A stretch of DNA of 64,000 bases from Okapia johnstoni (GCA_024291935.2 CM044326.1:35153948-35217947), one strand, 5' to 3'. Numbered from the stretch's first letter, positions 45,419-56,602 are shown. Notes: generated by a model not told the origin, from the sequence alone. Program-made: numbers and translations.

Positions 45419-45895
45419 CTGGATAGTGCCAAGCAGAAAAGACGATAAAAAAAGGAGACATTCTCTCCATGTATTCACTTTTTCCACTAAAGAGTCATCT
45501 AGGTATTTACTGATTAATGGTAGTATTTCTTTATTTTTCACTTAACACATGAAGCATCAAAGTTGTACCTGACTCAGAGTAGAAACTATTACTTATCATT
45601 GTCTGCATCATCCTTGGTTAAAGATATAATACACTTGATCCATCTAATATCGACTTCAGTTTATATTAATATTCTTTTCGCGGCTATACATTCTAAGAAT
45701 GAACAATATTCAGCCTCTCCATCTTTACTTAAACATTTGTTTATTTATTACTCCATTTATTCTGTTAGAGTAAGATTTTGTAAAAATTCATGGACACAAA
45801 GACCAAGAACAGTATCTTTGTACTGAAAATATTCCTGACATCTGTCAATAGAATCGATAGAATCAATGGAGGGACTGGGCTAGATTTCTTCGTGT

Positions 45896-45972
45896 TGGAC
45901 CTCAGAGTTTCAGACACATGAGTATTCATCGTATATGTGACTCATACGCCACTAGTCTTCATCATTGGTCCA
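45896..45972 (-). ncRNA. SNORD114: C/D-box snoRNA, SNORD114 family
   Basis: Perfect 6-bp stem, box D at 45902-45905 and box C ATGATGA at 45959-45965. The 77-nt length comes from a few extra bases in the first loop (cacatgagtattcatc). Confidence 0.9.
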
Positions 45973-46312
45973 AGTATGGAACTCTTTCTTCATTCTCATA
46001 TATATTTACTGATCAATCCATCAATTCACTAATAATAGTAAAATAAATATCTGTGAATCACAAATACTCAAGGAAAAGATCCTTAACATCTCTAATATCT
46101 ATCTATATAGTCATTTGCCACATGAAATATACATATTTCATTGATCGTCTTCATTGATATCAACACCAATGAAGCAACTTAACATCTCATGTCACTTCTG
46201 TATCCATCTATAAACCACGGCTACTCTTCTTTGAATACATTTAATGCTATTTTTATTATCACAGTGAATAAACAAACACCCAAACCAACAGAAGAATTTG
46301 ACAATTACTTAC

Positions 46313-46396
46313 AAGACGCACATGTATTTATACACAGGAAAACCAGCAGAGATCCTGATCACAGTCAAATGCTTAATCAATTCAGGTGCATCCATG
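46313..46396 (-). ncRNA. MEG8: Host lncRNA exon
   Basis: Donor gtaagtaat and acceptor attcctcag/catggatg. 84 nt. Its acceptor-to-snoRNA distance of 685 falls to about 475 when the SINE and its target duplication are removed. Confidence 0.58.
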
Positions 46397-46880
46397 CTGA
46401 GGAATACAAATCAGAGCAGGTGATAACAAAATTGAAGGACACTACACTAATTTTAATTTTCACACAGTTGCTTAGGCATATAGTACACTGGGATCATATT
46501 TATTAATTTATTCTTAACAAACAAAACAAGGTCAAGCTTGACACAGAACAGGAATAGGGACAATTACTGCTATTTACTGCCTGCATCATTCTCAGCCACA
46601 GAGGTCAAGGACATGAACTTAATGAACTTCAGTATTATCAACCAATACTAAGAGGTTTTATTGACTCACCACATATATTAAGAGTGCAAATACTTCAGCA
46701 TCTTCACTGTAACTTATTTACACTTCTACATTGAGTTTTTCTTTGGGCTATTTTTCATAGTAAGATAAAAAATTGATAAACACAAGCCAAGAAAACTATT
46801 CTTTCGTTTTCCTAATATTTGTCTGTAATAGTATGCCAAATAGAAGCAACAGATTATATTTCGTTTTTACTGGACCTCGG

Positions 46881-47080
46881 GCTCCCCTTGTGGCTCAGCT
46901 GGTGAAGAATCTGCCTGCAATGCGGGAGACCTGGGATCAATCCCTGGATTGTGAAGATCCCGTAGAGAAGGGCAAGGCTACCCACGCCAGTATTCTGGCC
47001 TAGAGAATATCATGGACTGTACAGTCCATGGGGCCGCAAAGAGCTGGACACGACCGAGTGACTTTCATTTTCTCTGGTTT
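46881..47080 (+). mobile_element. Bov-tA SINE at the snoRNA 3' end
   Basis: Forward SINE (tggctcagctggtgaagaat) flanked by the 10-bp direct repeat tggacctcgg at 46871-46880 and 47081-47090. The repeat is itself the box D end of the snoRNA at 47081. Confidence 0.93.
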
Positions 47081-47152
47081 TGGACCTCGGCGTTTCAGGC
47101 ACATCGCATTCACCATCCATGACTCATGCCATCGGTCATCGTCACTGGTCCA
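47081..47152 (-). ncRNA. SNORD114: C/D-box snoRNA, SNORD114 family, box variants
   Basis: The terminal stem TGGACC/GGTCCA is perfect, but box D reads CCGA (tcgg at 47087-47090) and box C GTGACGA. A SINE inserted exactly at its 3' end and copied its last ten bases. A single box D change of this kind usually abolishes box C/D snoRNP assembly, so it is probably inactive. Confidence 0.55.
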
Positions 47153-47301
47153 TGTGTGGGCCTCTATTTCCTCATTATTATCAACACCAGTCCATTGATT
47201 GGTTCATTGGTTCATTAATTGACCAATATTAATTTATAATACAGTGAATACATGAGAAAAAAGTTCTCAAAGACACACATTTTAATTACTGTATTACTCA
47301 C

Positions 47302-47360
47302 ATCAGTCCATAGAGCCCAAGACCATGGAAGATACTTAAAGCCACCGGTATGTGTCCATT
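47302..47360 (-). ncRNA. MEG8: Host lncRNA exon, short subtype
   Basis: Donor gtgagtaat (attactcac) and acceptor actcctcag/aatggac. 59 nt, sister of 51679-51737. Confidence 0.58.
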
Positions 47361-47573
47361 CTGAGGAGTACAGAGCAGAGAAGATGAAAAAAATGAGACT
47401 TTCTCTGAATTGGTCTGTCTTCTCCATTTTGTTTACTCAGTTATGAGAGTATTATTTTTCATAATTTCTACTTACATATAAGCTAACATATAAAGACAAC
47501 AATGTGATCCTTGGAAACACGACTCTAACATCTTTCCATAAGATCCCTCTGAATAGAGGCAGCAGACTTTGAC

Positions 47574-47647
47574 TGGACCTCAGCGTTTCAGACACAAAGT
47601 GGTCATTGTCCGTGACTCGTACTCCACCAACGGTCATCATTGGTCCG
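47574..47647 (-). ncRNA. SNORD114: C/D-box snoRNA, SNORD114 family
   Basis: Box D is at 47580-47583 and box C ATGATGA at 47634-47640. The stem is CGGACC/GGTCCA (5 pairs). The exon follows 214 nt downstream, one of the short-distance units. Confidence 0.87.
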
Positions 47648-47751
47648 GATCTAAGCCCATTTCTTCAGTCTCATGGACATTTTCCATGATTGGTGCTTCG
47701 AATTATATTTTACAAAAACTCATTAAACATAAGAACTTAACCTTTACTCAC

Positions 47752-47815
47752 ATTCTTCTCTAGGCTCTCAGCACACAAAGGAAACCATGGATATATCCAC
47801 TTGAGTGCATTGATT
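47752..47815 (-). ncRNA. MEG8: Host lncRNA exon
   Basis: Donor gtgagtaaa and acceptor gcctcccag/aatcaatg. 64 nt. Confidence 0.52.
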
Positions 47816-48332
47816 CTGGGAGGCACAAGGAAAAGTAAATAATGAAAAATCTAAATCTTTCTTTTCTCCCTCAGTCTTTGTTCTCATCATTAATTTTTGC
47901 ATTTACTCAGGTAACTATTAACTCTTCTAAACATATGTACATATGACCCATATATAAATTTACAATACACAAAGTTGACATTCTCTACTTGAGACAGGCC
48001 CAGGCTTATCAAACTGGGTCCTACTTATCAGTGTCATTGTCTGCGCGATCCTTAGAAAAGGGGGCAATATCACTGGTGCATTTATTTCTCAACATGCATC
48101 AGGTTTCTCGGTTTATACTATTTCTTGCCTCACCACACACATTCGTGGGTGGACAAGGCACCAGCATCACCATTATTTATTTGCATTTCATTTATTAGTT
48201 CTGTCATTGACTCATTTATATTAATAATATAGGAATCTATGAATTCAAAATTACGAGAATATTCTTCTGTATTCCTAACATCGATCCATAGGCTCACTGA
48301 TGAGAAAGCAAACAGATTAGATTTTTGTGTGT

Positions 48333-48386
48333 TGGACTCCAGACTTCCAGACATGTGGCATGTGACTCTTATGCCTCATTGACCTG
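48333..48386 (-). pseudogene. Truncated SNORD114 relic
   Basis: About 54 nt: tggactccag at the box D side (CTGG) and a shortened box C side (cattgacc). An internal deletion removed the segment between the guide regions. Confidence 0.45.
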
Positions 48387-48722
48387 AAGTTAGGCTTCTT
48401 TCTCTCATTCTCCTCTATATTTCTGTATACATTAACTCATCAATATACTCACTAAAATTAAATAAATATACATGAATCACAGAAACACAAGGACAAGAGC
48501 CTTCAGTATCATTCTTCTTTAGAATCATTGCCTAATTCAATATAGCTCTTCCATTAGTCACTATTGTAAAAACAGATTAAACAACATCCTGTTTCATACA
48601 TTTCCAATTTAATTGCTGGACCGTAGTTGGTCTCTTTTCTTATACTTAATACATTTTAAATTATTACAGGGAAACCCTCAGCACATCACCCAAACCAAGC
48701 ACAAACTTTGATTACTACTCAC

Positions 48723-48782
48723 AGTGGGGTTAACGCTCCTACAGTGATGCCACCATGAACTTCTGAGTTCAGCATCCTCTTT
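48723..48782 (-). ncRNA. MEG8: Host lncRNA exon, short subtype
   Basis: Donor gtgagtagt and acceptor acttctcag/aaagag. 60 nt, lying 464 nt downstream of the snoRNA at 49246. Confidence 0.52.
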
Positions 48783-49245
48783 CTGAGAAGTACAAAGCAA
48801 AACATATAACAAAATCGAGACATTAAATCCACTATTTTGTGCACTCTGCCTTACATTTAGTCTATCAATTACTAATATACTAATTGGGACAATACTTACA
48901 AATTTCCTTTTTAAAAAATGAGTAACATTGAACTGGCTATGGACCCAGAATAAGAACATCTCTATTACCATGAGCCAAAGAGGTAAGGCATTCAAACCAC
49001 TTATTTTTCTTAATGGAATTCAGTATTCTCAATACATTTTAGTAGCTTTTATTGCCTTACCACATATCTTCATGCTATTAATCTTCACTTTTTAATATTT
49101 ATACATTGATTCTTAATTAATTAATCCAATTATAAGAAGAATCAAAATCCATGAAAATAATCTAAAGAAACAGTCCATTTAGATTCCTAAAATCAGCCTA
49201 CAGGATCATTTCAAAAAGAGGCAATAGACTCTCTTGTCTTCTTAG

Positions 49246-49317
49246 TAGACCTCAGATTCCAGAATGAAGTTGTCATCGTCCGTGACTCATACTCCACCAA
49301 CGGTCATCATCGATCCA
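49246..49317 (-). ncRNA. SNORD114: C/D-box snoRNA, SNORD114 family
   Basis: Box D is at 49252-49255 and box C ATGATGA at 49304-49310. The stem TGGATC/GGTCTA keeps 6 pairs through G-U wobbles. The inner body (cgtgactcatactccaccaa) is almost identical to the copy at 47574, so these two form a close pair. Confidence 0.88.
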
Positions 49318-49599
49318 CATTTCAGCCTCTTTTTGTTCACTCTCCTGTATGTTAATTCCTTATTCATAAATAATAGTTATTAGAACCCTACAACTCATAC
49401 AAAACCAAAGAATAAGAAACTTAAATATTTTACATCTGTCCTTAGAATCATTTATCACATGATCTGTTTCATTACTTATTCTTACTCTACCCTAAATTTT
49501 AATTTAAAAAAATGCTTGAGAATAATCTCATATGTATCATTGGCAATAAATATACTTTTTAAAAACCTATCAAATGAAGACATGAAGTTTATTACTCAC

Positions 49600-49683
49600 A
49601 TGGGCCTCTATACACCAAAGACATGGAGGCAACCAGAGAGCATGTCCGTGAAAGAACTTTTCAATCAGCTCAACGGGTCCATT
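49600..49683 (-). ncRNA. MEG8: Host lncRNA exon
   Basis: Donor gtgagtaat and acceptor atttctcag/aatggac. Length is 84 nt. The body contains gaggcaaccagagagcatg. Confidence 0.6.
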
Positions 49684-49792
49684 CTGAGAAATACAAAGCA
49701 GAGTGGATGATTCAATAAAAATGAGACCTTGTCTGAACTGATTTTCCTCTCCATATTTTATTTATTTAAACCACTTTGGTAGTCATTAATTT

Positions 49793-49885
49793 TTCTTTTT
49801 TTAATCTTTTTTCCTTTTTTATTTATTTAATTGGAGGCTAATTACTTTACAATATTGTATTGGTTTTGCCATACATTGATGAATC
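49793..49885 (-). mobile_element. L1 3' tip
   Basis: Reverse fragment ending in taattggaggctaattactt ... gccatacattgatga, a short severely truncated L1. Confidence 0.8.
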
Positions 49886-50290
49886 TAATTTTTCACACTT
49901 TAATTTTTTCTTAACAAAAGGAATAACCTCAAATTTAAGATTGACATAGAAAATAAAACTGACTCTAATTATCAGAAAATAAAACTGACTCTTCATGATC
50001 CTGATCCATTAATACCTAAGAGGCACCAGTGTTTTCAATTTCTATTAATAATAATTCTTGCCTCAACACATATCTTCACAGTTAGACAACGCCTCACTCT
50101 CTTTTTATTTATCTATTCCTTTATTACTTCTTTAATGGTCCTTCATCTATTTATTTATACTTCTTTAATAGTTACATTATTGATCCATTAGCAAAGAACC
50201 CAGGGTAAGAATATGATCTCTGTGTATTTCTAGTATCTGTCTGTACAAGATCATTTCCAACAAAGGGACTTGTTCAATTATGTTTTGTGT

Positions 50291-50366
50291 TGGACCTCAA
50301 AGTCCCAGATACACATACTGTCAACCATCTACAATTCATGTGGCATCAATTGTCTTCATTGCTCCT
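50291..50366 (-). pseudogene. SNORD114-like relic
   Basis: tggacctcaa gives box D TTGA and box C reads ATGAAGA. Length and flanks are still normal, so this is a recently failed copy. Confidence 0.5.
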
Positions 50367-50693
50367 TGCTGACTCTCTTTTTCTTCATTCATTTCTACAT
50401 TTGTACAAAATCAATCATTAATTCATTAGTAATAATAAAATGAACACAAAAGTCACACCATCCAAGAATAAGATCCCTGAATATCTCCAATATCTATCTA
50501 CAGAAATACTTCACACACGAACTGATGATCTTTCATTAACCAATGTCAATGCGGCACAATACTAACTAAAAAATATGTTTCACAGCATATTTATCTTTGG
50601 CCATAACTACTTTATTTAATACTTCAAATAATTCAAGGAATACATTTGAACAAATGACCCAATCTAAGGTGACAAACTTGACCACCATTCAAC

Positions 50694-50769
50694 TTTTTCT
50701 CCTTCTAATCCAGAGGCAATAGGACAATCTTGATCACAGCAAAAGCTGAAATCAGCTGGAGCATTGCTT
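50694..50769 (-). pseudogene. Host exon with damaged donor
   Basis: The acceptor ctatgcag/aagcaatg is good. The donor position reads gttgaatgg, with +3 to +5 changed. Length is 76 nt and the acceptor is about 494 nt from the snoRNA at 51263. Confidence 0.42.
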
Positions 50770-51262
50770 CTGCATAGTACCAAGTAGACCCAGGTGATAA
50801 AAATTTGAGATATTCTGCCCATCGAGGCCTACTCTCTACAATTCATATACATAGCCATTTAGGTATTTATTAATTTATGGTAATATTAATTGTGTTTCCC
50901 TTAACAAAACAAACATCTAACTTGCAACAGACTCAGATCAATAATGGGCTACTACGTATCAATGTCTGTATCATCCTTACTCAAAAATGCATAATTGAGT
51001 TGATCTATCAGTTATCCATTTTGATTCACATTAATGTCATTTCTCTTTACTACACATTTAGGTGGAGAGCGATACTTAACCATCTTTAGTCATTCATTCA
51101 TTTTTATTCACTTATATACTTCTTGATTCTATCAGTAATATTGTTAGAATAATTTTTTTAAAACGTCATGAACCACGAAGAATAAAACAAGGTCCCTACA
51201 TGTTCCTGACATCTGTCTATAGGGACACTCCCAACTAAGGAAATCAATTAGATTCCTTTCGC

Positions 51263-51333
51263 TGGACCTCAGAGTTTCAGACACACAGTATTCACTGTAT
51301 ACGACTCATACGCCATCAGTTATCACTGGTCCA
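51263..51333 (-). ncRNA. SNORD114: C/D-box snoRNA, SNORD114 family, box C variant
   Basis: Perfect terminal stem TGGACC/GGTCCA and box D at 51269-51272. Box C reads GTGATAA, one change in a position that normally forms the kink-turn G-A pairs, so activity is uncertain. Confidence 0.7.
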
Positions 51334-51678
51334 ACCTTCAGACCCTTTTTCTTTATTCTGATCTACCTTTGTTTACTGATCACTTTATTAATTCATTAAT
51401 AATAATAAAATAAGCATGTATGAATCAAAAAACTGAAGGACAAATCCTTCAATATGACTAACTTCTGCCTATAGAATCTTTCGGCTCCTGGAATATATTT
51501 ATTTCAATAATCATCTTCATTGCAGCAAATATTCATCAACTTTATTCTCATCTGCATAAGTTCATTAATTAACTCATTATTACTAATGCTAATTATATTT
51601 CAAACTTTTCATAATACAGTGAATACAGAGAGAGAAAGAAGCTCTCAAAGACACAAATTTGCTTACTGCATTACTCAC

Positions 51679-51737
51679 GTCAGTCTACAGAGCACATGGC
51701 CATGGGAGACGCTGAAATCTGCTAACAGGCACCCATT
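51679..51737 (-). ncRNA. MEG8: Host lncRNA exon, short subtype
   Basis: Donor gtgagtaatg and acceptor actcctcag/aatgggtg. At 59 nt it matches the length and body (cagtctacagagc) of the exon at 47302-47360. Confidence 0.58.
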
Positions 51738-51960
51738 CTGAGGAGTGAACAGCAGGGGCGGTGATAGAAAATGACTGAGACTTTCTGTATGTGGGGTCTT
51801 ATTTTCTGCATTTCATTTACTCAGTCACAAAGGGATTTACATTTTCCACGGTTTACATACCCGTGAGCGTGAATATAAATTTAATGGTATGATCATTAAA
51901 CAAAGAGCTAACACTTTGGCCCATACATTTCTTCATGTGCATCAGTTTCTCTAATTTAGA

Positions 51961-52130
51961 TTTTTTTTATGTTTCTTTTTTTTTTATTTATCTATCTGTT
52001 TTTTTACTTTACAATATTGTATTGGTTTTGCCATACATTGACATGAATCCGCCATGGGTGTACATGTGTTCCTCTTCCAGAACCCCCCTCCCACCTCCCT
52101 CCCCATCCCATCCCTCTGGGTCATCCCAGA
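51961..52130 (-). mobile_element. L1 3' end fragment
   Basis: Reverse L1 3' end: a T-rich start, then tttacaatattgtattggtt and a ccctcccacctccctcccc block. Truncated at 5'. Confidence 0.85.
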
Positions 52131-52346
52131 TTAATGTATTTCTTGCCCCACGAAATATACTATGGCTGATAAGGCTTCATTCTTGTTTTTAGTTACATTT
52201 TGCTTATTGGTTCTATCATTGATCAATTTACATTAATAAAATAGAATAGAAATTCATGAATCCAAAATTAGAATAATAATATTATTTACTCTTAACATTG
52301 ACCCATAGAATAATTTGCAATGGAGGAGACAGATTTTGTTTTGTGT

Positions 52347-52420
52347 TGAAACTGTGACTTCCAGTCACAAAGTACTTACCATATATAATTCACATGCCAT
52401 CAGACATCATCTTTGATCCA
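52347..52420 (-). pseudogene. SNORD114-like relic
   Basis: The size (74 nt), terminal gatcca and flanks fit the family. The box D position reads tgtg and box C is AAGATGA. It lies about 610 nt above the exon at 51679-51737, including an L1 insert of about 170 bp. Confidence 0.45.
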
Positions 52421-52757
52421 GGTTTGGACCTCTTTTTCTTTCTCCCATCTACTTCTGTTTAGTGATTAGTTCATTAATTTACTAATCATAATTAAATAAA
52501 CATCTGAGTCACAAAAGCTCAGGGACAAGAGCCTTCAGTAGCTTCCTCATTTTTCTTTAAAATCACTGCTTAATTGAGTATACTTCTTTCATTAATCTCC
52601 CTCATTATTCTAAAGATAGATTAATCAACCCAGTGTTTCATACATTTCCAACTTAATCACTGTGCCATGGTTAGTATTTTTCTATCCTGAATATATTTTT
52701 AAATATTTCAAAGAATAACCTGAACAAACCACACAGAGCAAAATGAGAACACTCTTA

Positions 52758-52834
52758 TGCTGGTTTCCACGTTCAGGCAAATGCAGAGACCGATGACCAA
52801 GGCACACGCTTAAATCGGCTGGAATGTGTCCATT
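52758..52834 (-). pseudogene. Degenerate host exon
   Basis: The exon body (gctggtttcc ... aatgtgtccattcc) is recognisable. The donor is replaced by tcttatg and the acceptor AG became GG. Confidence 0.4.
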
Positions 52835-53117
52835 CCGAAACGCAGAAAGCAGGATAGATGGTAACATGATTGAGATGCTTTCTCTATTAATCTTTGGATC
52901 TACATTTCATTATTCGGTGATTATGCTATATATTACCAGGGTTAATATATAACTCTTTCCTAAGGAAACAAACCACACTGAACATTCTACTAACACAGAA
53001 TAAATACTGGCCATTATTTATATTATCTATACCATCTAGCTAGAGGAAACATCCTTGAACCATTTATTTTTTAACTAACTTACTGTTTATTTATTAATGT
53101 TATCTCTAGCCTTACAT

Positions 53118-53349
53118 GCTCAGTTGCTCAGTCGTGTCCGATTCTTTGCGACCCCATGAACTTGAGCCCACCAGGCTTCTCTGTCCATGGAATTTTCCAG
53201 GCAAGAATACTGGAGTGGGTTGCCATTTCCTGAGTGGGTTGCCATTTCCTACTCCAGGGGATCTTCCTGAACCAGGGATCAAACTCGCATCTCTTGTGTC
53301 TCCTGCATTGGTAGGCACATTCTGTTTCACTACACCACCCAGGCAGGCC
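53118..53349 (-). mobile_element. Bov-tA SINE with internal duplication
   Basis: Reverse SINE flanked by the perfect 14-bp direct repeat ctctagccttacat (53104-53117 and 53350-53363). The segment gagtgggttgccatttcct is tandemly duplicated inside, at about 53212-53250. Confidence 0.94.
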
Positions 53350-53639
53350 CTCTAGCCTTACATTTACAATAAAGCAGTTGTTATAAAATACATATCTATG
53401 AGTCAAAAAACTGGAAAACAAAACCTTCAAGTACCTCTAACATCTTTCCATAGAATCATTTGGTTTTTTTAGAATTTACATTTTACTAATTATCTACGCT
53501 GTTGCAAATATTGATAAATCAATGCAATGGTTCATGTCAATTCCAAATGTGTTAGGGGACCATGGTTGGCCTTTTTAAATTATATTGCTATTTTTCAATA
53601 TTATAGTTAACATCCTAAACAGAAACAAGACAATAACTT

Positions 53640-53705
53640 TGACTTTAACCTAGAGCTGCTGACCAGGAAAGATCCTTAAATTAGCTTGGCACACCCATTT
53701 TGAGC
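53640..53705 (-). pseudogene. Degenerate host exon
   Basis: Exon-like core (gaaagatccttaaattagct, acacccatttt) with both splice sites gone: gactttaaccta at the donor position, and the acceptor AG changed to AA (cattttgag). Confidence 0.35.
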
Positions 53706-54047
53706 ACAAAGCAGAGAAAATCAAAAGAACTGAGATATCATGTTCATTAATCCATGCATTTCATCTTTCATTACATCAGTAGGTTAGGTATTTATTTATT
53801 AGGGTTAATATTTACTGATGTTTCCCTCGAGAAAGTGAATATCAAGCTTGATGCTGAGCCAGAGTAGAAGAGCAATTATTACTTGTACTTTCTACAGCAT
53901 CATTAACCAAACACATAACATAAAACCATGTCTTTCTGAACTGAACCAGTTTTTTTAACATTTATTTACAGACTCTCTTACTTCCTGACACATTACCACA
54001 GTTGGACAAAGCTTCACAGTCTTTATTTATTTGTATACAGTTGACCC

Positions 54048-54130
54048 TTGAACAACACAAGTTTAAATTGTCTGGGTCCATTTATACACAAATTTTTTTC
54101 AATAAATACAGTACTTATGTTTTCCTTTTA
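54048..54130 (+). mobile_element. MER2/Tigger-like DNA transposon end
   Basis: The terminal sequence cagttgacccttgaacaaca followed by a ttcaataaatacagtac motif matches the MER2-type (TcMar-Tigger) terminal inverted repeat region as remembered. Only one end is seen. It is an old mammalian insertion. Confidence 0.65.
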
Positions 54131-54576
54131 GGGATCTTGAAATTGACTAAGTGTGGGGAAACTTTGTGTTTGATTAGAGATCACAGTATGTGATATGAAA
54201 AGAATCAGGGTTTGATTCTATCTAAACTGTTTCAGATCCCTGTCCTTGAGTGAGTCATTTAACAGTTCCTTCGATTTTCAAGCACAGATAGCCTTATGTG
54301 ACAAAACTATGTCTTTATACAGGGAGGCTTAAATCAGCTGTGACTCAAATTAAAATTGAGAATACATTGTACATTAATTAATCGAGTGATTAACTGTGAA
54401 AATAAATAAAATGGCCTTCCTTTTTCTCCTTAATTGACCACAGATGTACTGAATTGGCCTACATAAGACCTCCATTCATTTAATTTGTACTTGTAGCCAT
54501 TTATCCCTTCCAATAATAGAGTTAACACCCATGACAAACCACCAAACCAGAAGCAATTACTTTGACTGTTACTTAC

Positions 54577-54618
54577 ATAAGTTTCTACAGTCCTTAACTG
54601 AATCATTGAGCATCCATT
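54577..54618 (-). ncRNA. MEG8: Short host lncRNA exon
   Basis: Donor gtaagtaac lies next to 54577. The acceptor is actctacag followed by aatggatg at 54618. At 42 nt it is about half the usual length, through loss of the exon middle. Confidence 0.48.
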
Positions 54619-54918
54619 CTGTAGAGTACAAAGCAAATATTAAAATTGATAAGACAGGCAGGTAGACAAATAAGGTAACCTAGATTCGGAATTTTTTAGT
54701 TGAATTCAAGTCAACAAGTGATGAGGAATAAACGCTAGTACTTATTGTTTATTAAAACTCTGAATGACATAATGATTGATTGATTGAACCAAATATTAAA
54801 TTTAATGAGTATAGTGAACACCTCTGAAATCAACATCAGACAAAGAATAAGAACTAAGACTATTATACGTGTCTGTTTGCATGTCCTCTATCCAGACAGG
54901 GAAGAGCTACAATTGTTC

Positions 54919-55110
54919 CGTCTCGACGTCGTGTCGCAACCCCATGGACTGTAGCCCACCAGGCTCCTCTGTCCGTGGAATTCTCCAGACAAGAATACTG
55001 GAGTGGGTTGCCATTTCCTTTTCCAGGGGATCTTCCCGATGCAGGGATTGAACCCAGGTATCCTGCATTGCAGGCAGATTCTTTACAGTCTAACTAACCA
55101 GGGAAGCCCA
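54919..55110 (-). mobile_element. Bov-tA SINE
   Basis: Reverse orientation. The body is ccatggactgtagcccacca and the tRNA-derived head ends with taaccagggaagccc. Confidence 0.92.
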
Positions 55111-56092
55111 TCAGCTATAACACCTTTCCAAATGAAACTTGTGTGGAAAGAATTCAGATAATCTCAATCTTAGATTCAAGCACATTCTCAGCAATTGTCC
55201 ATGCTTCTTCCACCTTCATATATGTATGTATGCATATAACTACACACGGAGCCATTTTATCTTACATTTTTTTAAAGAAACCACACCAACAACCAAAAGA
55301 GAAATACTCTCTAAATATATTGACCATTCCAAACCTTAAGAGCCTAGCTCCAGTTCCTTTACATAGATAGCAAGTGTTAGAAATGGATTAATCACTCTCC
55401 TTGTTTCATAACAAATGGTCCTCATTGGACCATGCATTACTTTCAAGTAACTGATTAAAATATTAACTTTTTACTTGATACATTTATAATAGTAACATTA
55501 ATATTTGTGACACAAAAGAATCAGGACAGTATTAATGCCTGTCCATATGCTCATCAGGCACAGGAAAAAGATTAGATAATTTTTTTAAATTAAAAAGTAG
55601 CAGAGATCCTTGGATTAATCGTAATTGGTCATGTGACATATTCTTAACATAGATCCATGTATAAAACCTTCTCTTAATTAGGTAGTTATTTAATCAATAA
55701 TTAAATAAAAGCTTTGCCCTTCTCTTAATAAAACAAAAACCAATTAACCAGCCCAGAAAAATAGCATGAGCTCTTACATCCACTTATGGAAATGTTCTTT
55801 ACCCAAAATAGTAAGCTTTAGTCAACTTATTTTACTGGAACCCAGTGCTTCAGAAATGTATTAATAATGATTTTTATATTACATATATTATATTACACTC
55901 TATCATATTTGAACCAGGAATAAACCATTTTGTCCTTATTCATTTATATTGCCTTGATTTATTCATGCATTGATTTACTGAAAATACAATACTAAGAAGC
56001 CCAAACACAAGAACAAACTCTTGAATATTTTTAAATCCTTGAGCAAGCTCATTTCCTATAGAGATAACAAAGAGGAATGAATCTTTTTACAA
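55111..56092. other. Degenerate spacer units
   Basis: Intron-like, AT-rich sequence. A possible snoRNA relic at about 55360-55432 ends cattggacca with box C ATGAGGA and no box D. A donor-like gtaagagc lies at about 55771-55778 without a clear acceptor. Nothing else was recognised. Confidence 0.4.
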
Positions 56093-56164
56093 CGGACCTC
56101 AGAGCTACAGGGTTTAATCAAAGTCCTTGACTTCAGACACCCCAGGGTACTCATCATCGATCCA
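56093..56164 (-). ncRNA. SNORD113: C/D-box snoRNA, SNORD113 family
   Basis: Box D is at 56099-56102, box C ATGATGA at 56151-56157 and inner D' CTGA at 56133-56136. The stem TGGATC/GGTCCG has 6 pairs with G-U wobbles. It is the last SNORD113-type copy in transcript order before the SNORD114 part. Confidence 0.9.
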
Positions 56165-56538
56165 GGCTAAGTAATCTTTTACTTCATTTATTCCTTTATT
56201 TATTGATCCACTCACTGATCCACCAACAGAAATAACATCAATGTCCGTGAATAGAAAAAAAGCCAAGAACAAGACCCTTAGATATGACCAAATCTGTATG
56301 CAGGCTCTTTTCCCATAAACTAGATCTTTCTCAACAGATGAGACCTCTTTTCTAGTGGCCCCCATTGAGGCATATGTGGATCAGTGAACACCTCTGCTTC
56401 ACATGCATCCTATTCCAGCTCTCTTGCACCTTCCTAGTCTAAATAAACTCGATAAACTGTAATGAAAAATTCACTCCAAAATCTTACGACAAGATCTTTT
56501 GACTATTACTATTATATTTGAGTCATTAGGATCCTTAC

Positions 56539-56602
56539 CCACAAAGGTAACAGCCAAGATCTTCCGCAGAGAAGACTGATTGAAGCAGCCATTGTCTTCA
56601 TT
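56539..56602 (-). ncRNA. MEG8: Probable host lncRNA exon
   Basis: The acceptor ccacag/aatgaag at 56602 is good. The donor at the low end is read as gtaagg from ccttac. The exon body ggtaacagccaagatctt is shared with the copies at 58981 and 62186, a SNORD113-side exon subtype. Confidence 0.42.

Noticed and set aside
9493..52420. Possible CRISPR-like regular repeats
   Set aside because: About 1 kb period, diverged repeats with box C/D structure and splice sites in a mammalian genome. Not a CRISPR array.
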